From the NCBI RefSeq assembly GCF_000001735.4, contig NC_003075.7, positions 6,573,001 to 6,637,000 of the forward strand: 64,000 bases of DNA, in the 5' to 3' direction. Numbering within the stretch: the stretch's first letter is position 1; every line of letters starts with the position of its first letter. The position numbers were made by a program, and so were the translations under genes. Shown piece by piece: positions 11,660 through 20,808 of this stretch. This DNA is from Arabidopsis thaliana. Taxonomy: Eukaryota; Streptophyta; Magnoliopsida; Brassicales; Brassicaceae. The notes under the pieces are model-generated. The model was given only the letters and a program-made list of their open reading frames with translations. It was not told the DNA's origin and did no database searches.

Positions 11660-13262
11660 CGATCAGCTTGCTGGTGACATGTAGCTCTACAAGAATATTA
11701 ACGACATACCCCAACCTAGGGATTTGATGATCACGGTTGATCACAAGAGCGACACTGTATTGTTACCAATATACGGCAGGATGGTTCCATTCAACGTGAC
11801 TACAATAAGAACAGTCTTAGGCAATCAAAACACCATCCGTGTAATATTCAATGTCCCGGGTACACCCTTAAACCCTAATGACTCTTTGAAAAACAAGGAC
11901 GCTATCTACCTCAAGGAGGTTTCATTCCGGACCAAGGATTCAAGGCATAGCAGCGATGTAGTTCAACAGGTTAAGAGCCTCAGACGGAAAGTCATGGCAC
12001 GGGAGTCAGAGAGAGCTGAGAGAACTTCACTGGTGAACCAAGAAAAACTTCAGATTGTAAGGAACAACTCAAAACCCTTAAGTTTGTCCAATCTGTGGAT
12101 CCGTCCGCCTTTTAGTGGACGCAAGAAGAATCGTGGGACACTTGAAGCTCATGTCAATGGTTTTAGGTATTCAACGACCAACGAGCGCGTTGATGTCCTG
12201 TTTGCAAACATAAAGCATGCGTTTTTTCAGCCGGCGGAGAAGGAGATGACCACCCTCTTACATTTTCATCTCCACAACCACATCATGGTAGGAACCAAGA
12301 AAACAAAAGACGTACAGTTTTATGTGGAGGTAATGGATGTTGTGCAGTCTTTAGGAGGTAGGAGGAGATCATCAGCTTATGATGCAGATGAGATTGTTGA
12401 AGAACAGAGAGAGCGCGATAGGAAAAATAAGATCAACATGGATTTCAATCACTTTGCAAATCAGGTCAACGATATGTGGCAACTACCCCAGTTTGCAAGT
12501 TTGAGCTTAGAGTTTGATCAACCTCTGAGAGAGTTTGGTTTCAATGGTGTCCCCCACAAGACATCTACCTTCATAATACCGACCTCAAGCTGCTTAGTTG
12601 AGCTGACAGAATCCCCGTTCTTGGTGGTCTGTCTAAGTGAGATTGAGATTGTGAATCTTGAGAGAGTTGGGTTTGGTCAAAAGAGCTTTGACATGGCTAT
12701 CATCTTCAAGGACTTGAAGAAAGATGTTCTTAGGGTTGACTCAGTTCCAACAAGTTAGTTAGAGGGGATAAAGGAATGGCTTGACACTACAGATATAAAG
12801 TACTACGAGAGCAAACTGAATCTGAACTGGAGACAGATCCTGAAGACGATCACGGATGATCCGCAGAGCTTTACAGATGCTGGAGGATGGGAGTTTTTGA
12901 ATCAGGACGGAAGCGATTCAGAGTCTGGCGGCTCTGAGGACTCAGACAAAGGGTATGAACCATCAGATGTGGAGGTTGAGTCTGAGTCAGAGGACGAGAC
13001 ATCAGAGAGTGAGTCAGACGATGAAGAAGAAGAAGAGGACTCAGAGCAAGAGTCAGAGGAAGAGAAAGGTAAGACTTGGGCTGAGCTGGAGAGAGAAGCT
13101 ACTAATGCAGACAGAGAGCATGGAGTTGAGTCTGATAGTGAGGAAGAGAGGAAGAGAAGGAAGATGAAAGCGTTTGGGAAATCGCGTCCTGGAAGTAGCG
13201 GTGCAGGCGGTAGTAGCAGCATGAAGAACATGCCACCATCTAAACGCAGCAGGCACCGGTGA
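11660..13262 (+). pseudogene. GTC2: Truncated SPT16-like copy with internal stop (GTC2)
   Basis: Matches SPT16 of this window (29226-32450) from about its residue 541 to the C-terminus, without the N-terminal aminopeptidase-like half. The main open frame, 11724-12758, starts MMITVDHKS and covers the middle domain and the Rtt106-like PH region. An in-frame TAG at 12756 replaces a serine codon of SPT16. The same frame then reads on to 13262, giving the acidic Ser/Glu/Asp tail and ending KRSRHR. Another TAG lies just upstream of the homologous YKNIND stretch. Several deletions relative to SPT16 are multiples of three (five codons before RVIFNVPG; others near NDSLKN and TTNERVD). That suggests selection on the frame before the stop arose. 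A short SPT16 fragment lacking the tail could still be made. The symbol is from memory. Confidence 0.75.
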
Positions 13263-13335
13263 AAACAAAATAATCAAGAGTTTGAGTTCTGCTTGCTTAT
13301 CATTTTAGCCTTTTGTTCTGCTTATCTTTTGTATC

Positions 13336-13475
13336 ATATAAAAAAACTGCTTTAGATTATTATCTATCTATTCTATGCCCTTGGGAAAATAATGAAGTCT
13401 TAGGTTTCTTGTCGTTCTTAATAAAATTTGTTTCGACTTAAATTGGCAGAAAATACCATTGTGGCATCCTCTAAC
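13336..13475 (+). repeat. SPT16-type 3' flank behind GTC2
   Basis: AACTGCTTTAGATTATTATC through GGAAAATAATG to TTGGCAGAAAATACCATT matches 22840-22960 on the plus strand. The minus strand downstream of SPT16 (about 29020-28905) carries a related sequence. It shows that the SPT16 duplication included downstream DNA. Confidence 0.65.
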
Positions 13476-13533
13476 GGTTGGTCTTGTAAATAATTAAAGG
13501 GTATGCCATAAACCAAAAGGTAAAAATGAATAC

Positions 13534-13745
13534 TTAAGTTATTAAAGAAATCTTGGATTCACCATTATTATTATGAGATACGAAGATGTTCCCACTATTA
13601 GTGGTGGTGAGTTTCCTGTGGGACAAGCAATAGAAAGGTTTCCAATCGACGATGTCTAAGAGACAAAACACATCAAAGCTCACAAGCTCATTCACCCATC
13701 TCCCTGCTGATGCTGATCTTGTCTTCATCACCCATGCATCAACTT
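13534..13745 (-). pseudogene. Possible F-box-associated domain remnant
   Basis: Minus-strand reading gives VDAWVMKTRSASAGRWVNEL followed by VSFDVFCLLDIVDWKPFYCL. The WVMK...W..L pattern resembles the F-box-associated (FBA) domain of plant F-box proteins. It is only about 65 residues with no start or F-box, so at best a fragment. The assignment is weak and may be chance. Confidence 0.3.
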
Positions 13746-13804
13746 CAACTTAATTAGCTTATATACACAACTCTCTCTGGTATATATAAGAAGAGTAATA
13801 TATT

Positions 13805-14105
13805 TTGGCAGTTGTTTCTCTTGCATGTGGTTCTTTGGAGAGTTCCTTTAGAGTCATTGAACGTATGAGTACAAAGGATGTTGTGACATGGACATGGATG
13901 ATTTATGCATATGGAATGTATAGCGAAGGTGAGAAAGCTGTTGAAAACTTTTGTTGATATCGAAAAATCAGGTCTTGTTCCCGATGGTGTTGTCTTCATT
14001 TTCATCATCAATGCTTGCAGCCACTCTGGCTTGCCTTGCTTCATTGAACACATCAAGAAAGAATCCTGGATGTAGCTGGAGGATTGAAATCGGTAAAAAA
14101 CAATC
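13805..14105 (+). pseudogene. Pentatricopeptide repeat (PPR) gene relic
   Basis: Reading the plus strand with frame changes gives ACGSLESSFRVIERMSTKDV, then VVTWTWMIYAYGMYSEGEKA, then SGLVPDGVVF and INACSHSGL. After a gap comes RKNPGCSWRIEIGKK. These are hallmark strings of PLS-type PPR proteins: the RM..KDVVTW.MI.AY..G..A repeat, PD.V.F...I.ACSHSGLV, and the E-domain KKNPG.SWIE. At least one frameshift lies near 13945. About 100 codons normally between ACSHSGL and the KNPG motif are missing. Such proteins edit organellar RNA; this fragment cannot. Source gene unknown. Confidence 0.75.
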
Positions 14106-14429
14106 TCCTTCTAGTCTCTCGTCATTCTCATACTCTGTTTTATGTGTATGCATGCCCAAATCCTTTGTATTGGCTTAAGATGAAAATGGAGTCTTGATGT
14201 GTATTTCATCGGAGATGCTTAAGGAAATCAGGGAGATAAGCTTTAGTATATAGTTTTCACTGTATAAATATCTGTTTAACATGTTTTCTTCCCGTTACAT
14301 ATAAAACATTCCTTAAAAAAAAAAAAAAAATTGGGAATCGCATAACAAACTGGAAAAAAAGAAATAATAAAAAGGAAACAAAATAATAAAAAGTAAATCC
14401 TTTTAGAAAAACAAATTCCTTTATTTCAA

Positions 14430-14450
14430 CATCTATAAATACTACTAGCA
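14430..14450 (+). promoter_or_regulatory. TATA-like box of the TFIIB-like gene
   Basis: TCTATAAATACTACTAGC at about 14431 lies some 85 bp upstream of the ATG at 14521. Its distance and form fit a plant TATA box; the following A/C-rich stretch would be the leader. No experimental start is known to me. Confidence 0.5.
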
Positions 14451-14520
14451 AAACAATTAAACCAACAAAAAAAGAAAAGCAAAACAATTAGTCCATACGA
14501 AGAAGAAAGAAACCCTAAGA

Positions 14521-15069
14521 ATGAAAGAAGACGGAATTTGCTTGGAGTGCAAGAGGCCAACAGAAACCGTGGTTAACTACAAGAACGGAGATACAATCTG
14601 CATTGAGTGTGGCCATGTCATAGAGAATAACATCATCGATGACCTAGACGGTGCTTCGACCAACCCTAATCTCAAATCCGGCCATCTCCCCACTATCATC
14701 TTCAAACTTAGCGGAAAATCTTCCTCCCTTGCCTCAAAATTGCGCCGAACACAGAATGAAATGATCAAAAACAAGCAGGAAGAAGATGTAATCAAGATAG
14801 CCTATGCGGAAATCGAGAGGATGACCGAAGCGCTAGGGTTAACTTTCGGTATCAGTAATACGGCGTGCAAGATTCTTTCGAAACTGGATAAAAAGAACTT
14901 ACGCGGAGGGAAGAGTTTGAGAGGGCTTTGCGCGGCCTCTGTATCAAGGGCATGTCGCCAAGTGAATATACCAAAAACATTGAAAGAGATCTCGGCAGTA
15001 GCCAACGTGGATATGAAGGAGATAAACAAAGCGGTGAAGCTTCTTGGAGATTCTTTCGGTACTATTTGA
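14521..15069 (+). CDS. Short TFIIB-like protein (zinc ribbon plus one cyclin repeat)
   Basis: Intronless frame of 182 residues. The N-terminus has a TFIIB zinc ribbon, Cys7-X2-Cys10-X16-Cys27-X2-Cys30 (GICLECKRP ... TICIECGHVI). Residues about 93-180 form one cyclin-like repeat (AYAEIERMTEALGL, RGLCAASVSRACRQVNIPKT, LKEISAVANVDMKEINKAVK). Normal TFIIB is about 310 residues with two cyclin repeats, so the second is absent. The stop TGA lies exactly where the sequence turns into the 3' flank of the F-box family, so the end was set by a rearrangement. TFIIB recruits RNA polymerase II to TBP at promoters. A protein with only half the core could at most bind polymerase through the ribbon. The open frame and TATA box argue it could still be expressed. 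Confidence 0.75.
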   Translation: MKEDGICLECKRPTETVVNYKNGDTICIECGHVIENNIIDDLDGASTNPNLKSGHLPTIIFKLSGKSSSLASKLRRTQNEMIKNKQEEDVIKIAYAEIERMTEALGLTFGISNTACKILSKLDKKNLRGGKSLRGLCAASVSRACRQVNIPKTLKEISAVANVDMKEINKAVKLLGDSFGTI

Positions 15070-15385
15070 ATGATATGGAAATTCAATCACATGTAAAAGA
15101 CTACGGAAATTAATCAATAAAACTATATATATATTTTTTTTGCATAACCTCGAATCAGTCACATACAAAGACTTTTAAAGTTGAAACATAAATCTGAAAT
15201 GTAAGTTTTCATAACAGTACTGAATCATTTTTTTTTTTGGACATGAATGTAAACAGTACTAAATCTTAAAGTCAACATAAGTTTCACATATTCAATGATC
15301 AAATAAAAAGGAAAACGGAAAGATAGCTCATCTTACCTTTACCATCATCCATATTTGCTTATCATTTCATCGAATCTAAGATGTC
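15066..15385 (-). repeat. 3' flank of F-box copy B, fused to the TFIIB-like gene
   Basis: TGAATGATATGGAAATTCAA and what follows to ACCTTTACCATCATCCAT correspond to the flank behind copy C at about 24636-24855 (same strand) and inverted at 10490-10760. The join to the TFIIB-like gene is at about 15063-15067. Confidence 0.75.
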
Positions 15386-15725
15386 TTAAGACGGTGGTTC
15401 AATCCAAAGACTCATAAGAGGGCAAAGGTCTTTCTGCTTTTCAAATCTTGATGGTTTTGGAAGCGGCTTACGCGGATAGTACCTGCCTTTATCAAACGAG
15501 TAGGATACACATGATCTCTTGCAACGTAAACCATAAAACTTTGGGAAGTACACACTGTTCCACATGCCACAAACATTCAATCTCGTCTCTGAGGAGTACT
15601 TACTTGCAAAGATTGTCAGGCCGTCAAGAGTAGCACCACTCATCTCCTCCCAATCCGAGGAGACAAGTTTATACAGCAACGGTATCTCGCTGCTACATGT
15701 AAACATGAGAAAGAGCTCTCCTTTC
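15386..15725 (-). pseudogene. F-box/DUF295-like copy B, 3' part, cut by Copia
   Basis: Minus-strand frame reading MFTCSSEIPLLYKLVSSDWE through GRYYPRKPLPKP to SLWIEPPS and a stop. It is the C-terminal third of the gene whose 5' part is at 20814-21540; copies A and C are continuous across the same point. The break lies inside the codons for the AEQKGELF segment, at the Copia target site CTTTC. Without the element the frame would continue from the 5' part, so the split is recent. The end SLWIEPPS agrees with copy C and shows that copy A has the shifted end. Confidence 0.85.
15721..15725. repeat. Left target-site duplication of Copia (CTTTC)
   Basis: CTTTC here and again at 20809-20813 flank the element. 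The uninterrupted sequence CTCCTTTCTGCTCAGCC in copy C (about 25213-25229) shows the site once. Five bases is the usual duplication for Copia integrases. Confidence 0.9.
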
Positions 15726-16098
15726 TATCAAACAACAAGAGACTCCTTCTCCTACAGAGACTTCAATCCATCGCAACAACATTGTTTCTGTTTCAGTTTC
15801 AGTTAAAGGAGATTCAGGCCCAAAAGAAAAAGAGAAGCCCACGAAGCCCATCCTTTACTCATCGAAACTCTGCAACAATCAAAGCAGAGGAACATCACGC
15901 GAGACACCGCCGTCGACAAACATAAACGTGCACAATCATTTTGATGTTCTTGGAAGCAGCAGCATTTCATGCAACTAGGACACCTGTCATTAGCTATTAT
16001 GTAATCCTCCTCTTTATATAGTTCTCTGCTTGTAATCGAATTCACTAAGGAAGAAATACACAATTATTTTCTCTCTGAAGCTTTTGCTTCTACTTTCA
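15726..16098 (+). repeat. Copia 5' LTR
   Basis: 373 bp, starts TATCAAACAACAAGAGACTC and ends CTTCTACTTTCA. It lacks the initial TG present in the 3' LTR. A TATA-like CTCTTTATATAGTTC near 16008-16022 probably marks the promoter, followed by the R/U5 region. Differences from the 3' LTR, in 5' LTR coordinates, lie near 15762, 15836 and 15849-15850. Confidence 0.92.
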
Positions 16099-16110
16099 TG
16101 GTATCAGAGC
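16099..16110 (+). other. Copia primer-binding site (tRNA-Met-i)
   Basis: TGGTATCAGAGC directly follows the 5' LTR and is complementary to the 3' end of plant initiator methionine tRNA, the common primer of Copia elements. Confidence 0.9.
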
Positions 16111-16131
16111 TTAGGACTTTGTTCCTAAGCC

Positions 16132-19100
16132 ATGGAAGAATCTATTTTTGTTTCCTCTCTTAACATCTCTCAAGTTGTTACTCTCAAACTCACTCCCACA
16201 AACTACCTTTTGTGGAAAACCCAATTTGAGTCTTACCTTTCATCTCATCTTCTTCTAGGATTTGTTACCGGCGCCACTCCTCGGCCTGCCTCCACCATCA
16301 TTGTCACAAAGGATGATATTCAGTCTGAAGAAGCAAATCAAGAATTTCTGAAATGGACTCGAATCGATCAGTTGGTCAAAGCTTGGATTTTTGGATCTCT
16401 CTCTGAAGAAGCTCTCAAAGTTGTTATTGGCTTAAACTCTGCTCAAGAGGTATGGCTTGGTTTAGCAAGACGTTTTAATCGTTTTTCCACCACTAGGAAA
16501 TATGATCTGCAGAAACGACTAGGCACTTGTTCAAAAGCTGGAAAAACGATGGATGCTTATCTAAGTGAGGTTAAAAACATATGTGACCAGCTTGATTCAA
16601 TTGGCTTTCCGGTTACAGAACAAGAGAAGATTTTTGGTGTTCTGAATGGGCTAGGAAAGGAGTATGAGTCCATAGCAACTGTAATAGAACACTCTCTTGA
16701 TGTGTATCCAGGTCCGTGTTTTGACGATGTCGTGTACAAGCTCACTACGTTTGATGATAAACTCTCCACTTATACTGCAAATTCCGAAGTCACTCCACAT
16801 CTGGCCTTTTACACGGACAAAAGCTATTCTTCACGGGGTAATAACAATAGCCGTGGTGGAAGATATGGTAATTTTCGCGGTCGTGGTTCCTATTCTTCGC
16901 GTGGTCGTGGTTTTCATCAACAGTTTGGTTCTGGTTCAAACAATGGCTCTGGAAATGGTTCAAAACCCACATGTCAAATTTGCAGGAAATATGGTCACTC
17001 AGCCTTTAAGTGTTACACACGGTTTGAAGAAAACTATCTTCCTGAAGATCTTCCTAATGCATTTGCTGCTATGCGGGTTTCCGATCAAAATCAAGCTTCA
17101 AGTCACGAATGGCTTCCCGACTCGGCTGCTACTGCGCATATCACGAACACAACCGATGGCCTTCAAAACTCTCAGACATACTCAGGTGATGATTCTGTGA
17201 TAGTAGGGAATGGAGATTTTCTGCCCATCACTCATATTGGTACTATCCCTCTGAACATTTCTCAAGGTACATTGCCTTTAGAGGATGTCTTAGTATGTCC
17301 TGGAATAACTAAATCGCTTTTATCTGTTTCCAAGCTTACTGATGATTATCCCTGCTCTTTTACGTTTGACTCTGATTCTGTTGTTATAAAGGACAAACGA
17401 ACACAACAACTCCTCACACAAGGAAACAAGCATAAAGGTCTCTACGTGTTGAAGGATGTCCCGTTTCAAACTTATTACTCTACCAGGCAACAATCTAGTG
17501 ATGATGAAGTGTGGCATCAGAGATTGGGTCACCCTAATAAAGAAGTTCTACAACACCTTATCAAAACTAAAGCTATTGTAGTCAATAAAACAAGCTCCAA
17601 TATGTGTGAGGCTTGTCAAATGGGGAAAGTATGTCGTCTTCCTTTTGTTGCTTCTGAATTTGTATCTTCTCGGCCCCTAGAACGTATTCATTGTGATCTA
17701 TGGGGCCCTGCCCCTGTTACTTCTGCTCAAGGTTTTCAATATTATGTCATCTTTATCGACAATTATTCTCGATTCACATGGTTCTATCCATTGAAGTTGA
17801 AGTCTGATTTTTTCTCGGTCTTTGTTTTGTTTCAACAACTTGTCGAGAATCAGTACCAACATAAGATTGCTATGTTTCAGTGTGATGGTGGGGGTGAGTT
17901 CGTCTCATATAAATTTGTTGCTCATCTTGCTTCATGTGGTATTAAACAATTGATTTCATGTCCACATACTCCGCAGCAGAACGGGATTGCTGAAAGACGA
18001 CATCGGTACTTGACTGAACTTGGCCTTTCTTTGATGTTTCATAGCAAGGTTCCTCATAAGCTATGGGTTGAAGCATTCTTTACTTCAAACTTTTTGAGCA
18101 ATCTTCTGCCTTCTTCTACTTTGTCTGATAATAAGAGTCCCTATGAGATGTTGCATGGAACACCACCTGTTTACACAGCCCTGCGTGTTTTTGGGAGTGC
18201 TTGCTACCCCTACCTTCGTCCCTATGCGAAAAACAAGTTTGATCCAAAGTCTCTCCTCTGTGTGTTTTTGGGATATAACAACAAATACAAGGGATATCGG
18301 TGTCTCCATCCACCTACGGGCAAAGTCTACATCTGTCGACATGTTTTGTTTGATGAAAGAAAATTTCCCTACTCCGACATTTATTCACAGTTTCAAACGA
18401 TTTCGGGTTCTCCTCTGTTCACTGCTTGGCAAAAAGGGTTTTCCTCTACCGCTTTATCACGTGAAACTCCATCTACAAACGTGGAAGACATCATCTTTCC
18501 TTCTGCGACCGTCTCTAGCTCCGTACCAACCGGTTGTGCTCCCAATATAGCCGAAACAGCTACAGCTCCTGATGTTGATGTGGCTGCTGCTCATGATATG
18601 GTTGTTCCTCCTAGCCCGATCACATCCACATCGCTTCCCACTCAGCCTGAGGAGTCCACTTCTGATCAAAATCACTACTCTACAGATTCTGAAACTGCTA
18701 TTAGCTCAGCCATGACTCCTCAAAGCATTAACGTCTCTTTGTTTGAGGACTCTGACTTTCCTCCTCTGCAATCGGTGATCTCGTCGACTACTGCTGCTCC
18801 CGAAACTTCCCATCCTATGATAACTCGAGCTAAATCAGGTATCACGAAGCCCAATCCTAAATATGCTCTGTTCTCTGTCAAGTCTAATTATCCTGAGCCA
18901 AAATCTGTCAAAGAAGCTCTCAAAGATGAAGGCTGGACAAACGCAATGGGAGAAGAAATGGGAACTATGCACGAAACTGATACATGGGACTTAGTTCCCC
19001 CAGAAATGGTTGATCGTCTTCTTGGATGCAAGTGGGTGTTTAAAACGAAACTAAATTCTGATGGTAGTTTGGATCGTTTGAAAGCTCGTCTTGTTGCAAG

Positions 19101-20688
19101 AGGGTACGAGCAAGAGGAAGGTGTGGATTACGTTGAGACATACAGCCCGGTTGTCAGATCTGCCACCGTTCGATCCATTCTTCATGTCGCTACAATTAAC
19201 AAATGGTCTTTGAAGCAACTTGATGTGAAAAATGCTTTCCTTCATGATGAGCTAAAAGAAACTGTGTTTATGACCCAACCCCCTGGTTTTGAAGATCCTT
19301 CTCGACCGGATTATGTATGTAAGCTCAAGAAAGCAATTTACGACTTAAAACAGGCTCCTAGAGCTTGGTTCGATAAATTCAGCTCGTATCTTCTGAAGTA
19401 TGGATTTATCTGCAGTTTTTCTGATCCATCTCTCTTTGTTTATCTAAAAGGCAGAGACGTTATGTTCTTGTTACTATACGTCGATGATATGATTTTGACC
19501 GGTAATAACGATGTTCTCCTTCAACAACTTCTGAATATTCTCAGTACCGAATTTCGAATGAAGGACATGGGAGCATTACATTATTTTTTGGGGATTCAAG
19601 CTCATTATCACAACGATGGTCTCTTCCTTAGTCAGGAAAAGTATACCTCTGATTTATTGGTTAATGCAGGCATGTCTGACTGCTCATCCATGCCGACACC
19701 TCTTCAGCTTGATCTATTACAAGGTAACAACAAACCTTTTCCTGAACCCACTTATTTTAGGCGCTTGGCGGGAAAGCTACAATATCTTACCCTCACTAGA
19801 CCCGACATCCAGTTTGCCGTTAACTTCGTTTGTCAAAAGATGCACGCTCCTACAATGTCTGATTTCCATTTACTCAAGAGGATCTTGCACTATCTTAAAG
19901 GTACAATGACAATGGGAATTAACTTATCTTCCAACACAGATTCTGTTCTTCGTTGTTATAGTGATAGCGATTGGGCTGGCTGCAAAGACACAAGACGATC
20001 TACCGGAGGTTTCTGCACATTCCTTGGCTATAACATAATCTCGTGGTCTGCTAAACGTCATCCCACTGTCTCCAAGTCCTCCACTGAGGCTGAATACCGA
20101 ACATTGTCTTTCGCTGCCTCTGAAGTGTCATGGATTGGTTTCTTGCTTCAAGAAATTGGACTTCCACAACAACAAATCCCGGAGATGTATTGTGACAACC
20201 TTTCAGCCGTATATCTATCTGCTAATCCAGCTCTTCACTCTCGGTCCAAACATTTTCAGGTGGACTATTATTATGTTCGAGAAAGGGTGGCTTTAGGCGC
20301 TCTCACCGTCAAACACATTCCAGCTTCTCAACAACTTGCTGACATCTTCACTAAGTCTCTTCCTCAGGCACCGTTCTGTGATCTTCGGTTCAAACTTGGT
20401 GTCGTCTTGCCGCCTGACACAAGTTTGAGGGGGTGTATCAAACAACAAGAGACTCCTTCTCCTACAGAGACTTTAATCCATCGCAACAACATTGTTTCTG
20501 TTTCAGTTTCAGTTAAAGGAGATTCAGGCCCAAAAGAAAAAGAGAATCCCACGAAGCCCATCTGTTACTCATCGAAACTCTGCAACAATCAAAGCAGAGG
20601 AACATCACGCGAGACACCGCCGTCGACAAACATAAACGTGCACAATCATTTTGATGTTCTTGGAAGCAGCAGCATTTCATGCAACTAG
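16132..20688 (+). CDS. Copia Gag-Pol polyprotein
   Basis: Single frame of 1518 residues starting MEESIFVSSL, 34 bp after the 5' LTR. In order: UBN2/Gag region (about 30-250); zinc knuckle CQICRKYGHSAFKC at 281; aspartic protease motif LPDSAATAHIT with Asp330; GAG-pre-integrase HQRLGHP and CEACQMGK; integrase core D522, D585, E621 (D,D-35-E); reverse transcriptase from about 930 with the YVDD active site at 1116; RNase H with SDSDWAGC and SSTEAEY; and ADIFTKSLP near the end. The frame runs through the polypurine tract into the 3' LTR, where it stops. The protein makes virus-like particles, copies its RNA and integrates the DNA copy. No stop or frameshift was seen, so it may be autonomous. Expression is normally silenced by DNA methylation (general knowledge). 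Confidence 0.95.
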   Translation: MEESIFVSSLNISQVVTLKLTPTNYLLWKTQFESYLSSHLLLGFVTGATPRPASTIIVTKDDIQSEEANQEFLKWTRIDQLVKAWIFGSLSEEALKVVIGLNSAQEVWLGLARRFNRFSTTRKYDLQKRLGTCSKAGKTMDAYLSEVKNICDQLDSIGFPVTEQEKIFGVLNGLGKEYESIATVIEHSLDVYPGPCFDDVVYKLTTFDDKLSTYTANSEVTPHLAFYTDKSYSSRGNNNSRGGRYGNFRGRGSYSSRGRGFHQQFGSGSNNGSGNGSKPTCQICRKYGHSAFKCYTRFEENYLPEDLPNAFAAMRVSDQNQASSHEWLPDSAATAHITNTTDGLQNSQTYSGDDSVIVGNGDFLPITHIGTIPLNISQGTLPLEDVLVCPGITKSLLSVSKLTDDYPCSFTFDSDSVVIKDKRTQQLLTQGNKHKGLYVLKDVPFQTYYSTRQQSSDDEVWHQRLGHPNKEVLQHLIKTKAIVVNKTSSNMCEACQMGKVCRLPFVASEFVSSRPLERIHCDLWGPAPVTSAQGFQYYVIFIDNYSRFTWFYPLKLKSDFFSVFVLFQQLVENQYQHKIAMFQCDGGGEFVSYKFVAHLASCGIKQLISCPHTPQQNGIAERRHRYLTELGLSLMFHSKVPHKLWVEAFFTSNFLSNLLPSSTLSDNKSPYEMLHGTPPVYTALRVFGSACYPYLRPYAKNKFDPKSLLCVFLGYNNKYKGYRCLHPPTGKVYICRHVLFDERKFPYSDIYSQFQTISGSPLFTAWQKGFSSTALSRETPSTNVEDIIFPSATVSSSVPTGCAPNIAETATAPDVDVAAAHDMVVPPSPITSTSLPTQPEESTSDQNHYSTDSETAISSAMTPQSINVSLFEDSDFPPLQSVISSTTAAPETSHPMITRAKSGITKPNPKYALFSVKSNYPEPKSVKEALKDEGWTNAMGEEMGTMHETDTWDLVPPEMVDRLLGCKWVFKTKLNSDGSLDRLKARLVARGYEQEEGVDYVETYSPVVRSATVRSILHVATINKWSLKQLDVKNAFLHDELKETVFMTQPPGFEDPSRPDYVCKLKKAIYDLKQAPRAWFDKFSSYLLKYGFICSFSDPSLFVYLKGRDVMFLLLYVDDMILTGNNDVLLQQLLNILSTEFRMKDMGALHYFLGIQAHYHNDGLFLSQEKYTSDLLVNAGMSDCSSMPTPLQLDLLQGNNKPFPEPTYFRRLAGKLQYLTLTRPDIQFAVNFVCQKMHAPTMSDFHLLKRILHYLKGTMTMGINLSSNTDSVLRCYSDSDWAGCKDTRRSTGGFCTFLGYNIISWSAKRHPTVSKSSTEAEYRTLSFAASEVSWIGFLLQEIGLPQQQIPEMYCDNLSAVYLSANPALHSRSKHFQVDYYYVRERVALGALTVKHIPASQQLADIFTKSLPQAPFCDLRFKLGVVLPPDTSLRGCIKQQETPSPTETLIHRNNIVSVSVSVKGDSGPKEKENPTKPICYSSKLCNNQSRGTSRETPPSTNINVHNHFDVLGSSSISCN

Positions 20689-20808
20689 GACACCTGTCAT
20701 TAGCTATTATGTAATCCTCCTCTTTATATAGTTCTCTGCTTGTAATCGAATTCACTAAGGAAGAAATACACAATTATTTTCTCTCTGAAGCTTTTGCTTC
20801 TACTTTCA
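20434..20808 (+). repeat. Copia 3' LTR
   Basis: 375 bp, begins TGTATCAAACAACAAG and ends CTTCTACTTTCA, giving the TG...CA ends of Copia LTRs. The purine tract before it primes plus-strand synthesis. The stop codon of the polyprotein lies inside it at 20686-20688. Confidence 0.95.

Larger units (their letters stand above)
15726..20808 (+). mobile_element. Full-length Copia LTR retrotransposon
   Basis: About 5.1 kb with two LTRs (15726-16098, 20434-20808), a primer-binding site TGGTATCAGAGC at 16099-16110 complementary to initiator-Met tRNA, one uninterrupted gag-pol frame, and a purine-rich tract AAGTTTGAGGGGG at 20421-20433 before the 3' LTR. CTTTC is duplicated on both sides. By my count the LTRs differ by four substitutions plus loss of the first TG in the left LTR, about 1 percent, so insertion is young (well under a million years at commonly used plant rates). 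It lies inside F-box copy B in opposite orientation. Every cis and coding part needed for movement is visible, apart from the damaged left LTR tip. Confidence 0.95.

Noticed and set aside
12902..13231. Long Ser-rich open frame on the minus strand opposite GTC2, and the same at 29236-29691 opposite SPT16
   Set aside because: They are antisense shadows of the acidic Ser/Glu/Asp tail; such codon bias leaves the other strand open by chance.
9535..13262. Simple inverted duplication of the block F-box plus SPT16
   Set aside because: Reading the plus strand, the left block is F-box then SPT16 piece; reading the minus strand, the right block is SPT16 then F-box. Orders do not match a single inverted copy, so several steps are needed.
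16697..17200. Open frames in other frames within the Copia element
   Set aside because: They overlap the gag-pol frame, carry no domain and arise from its composition.
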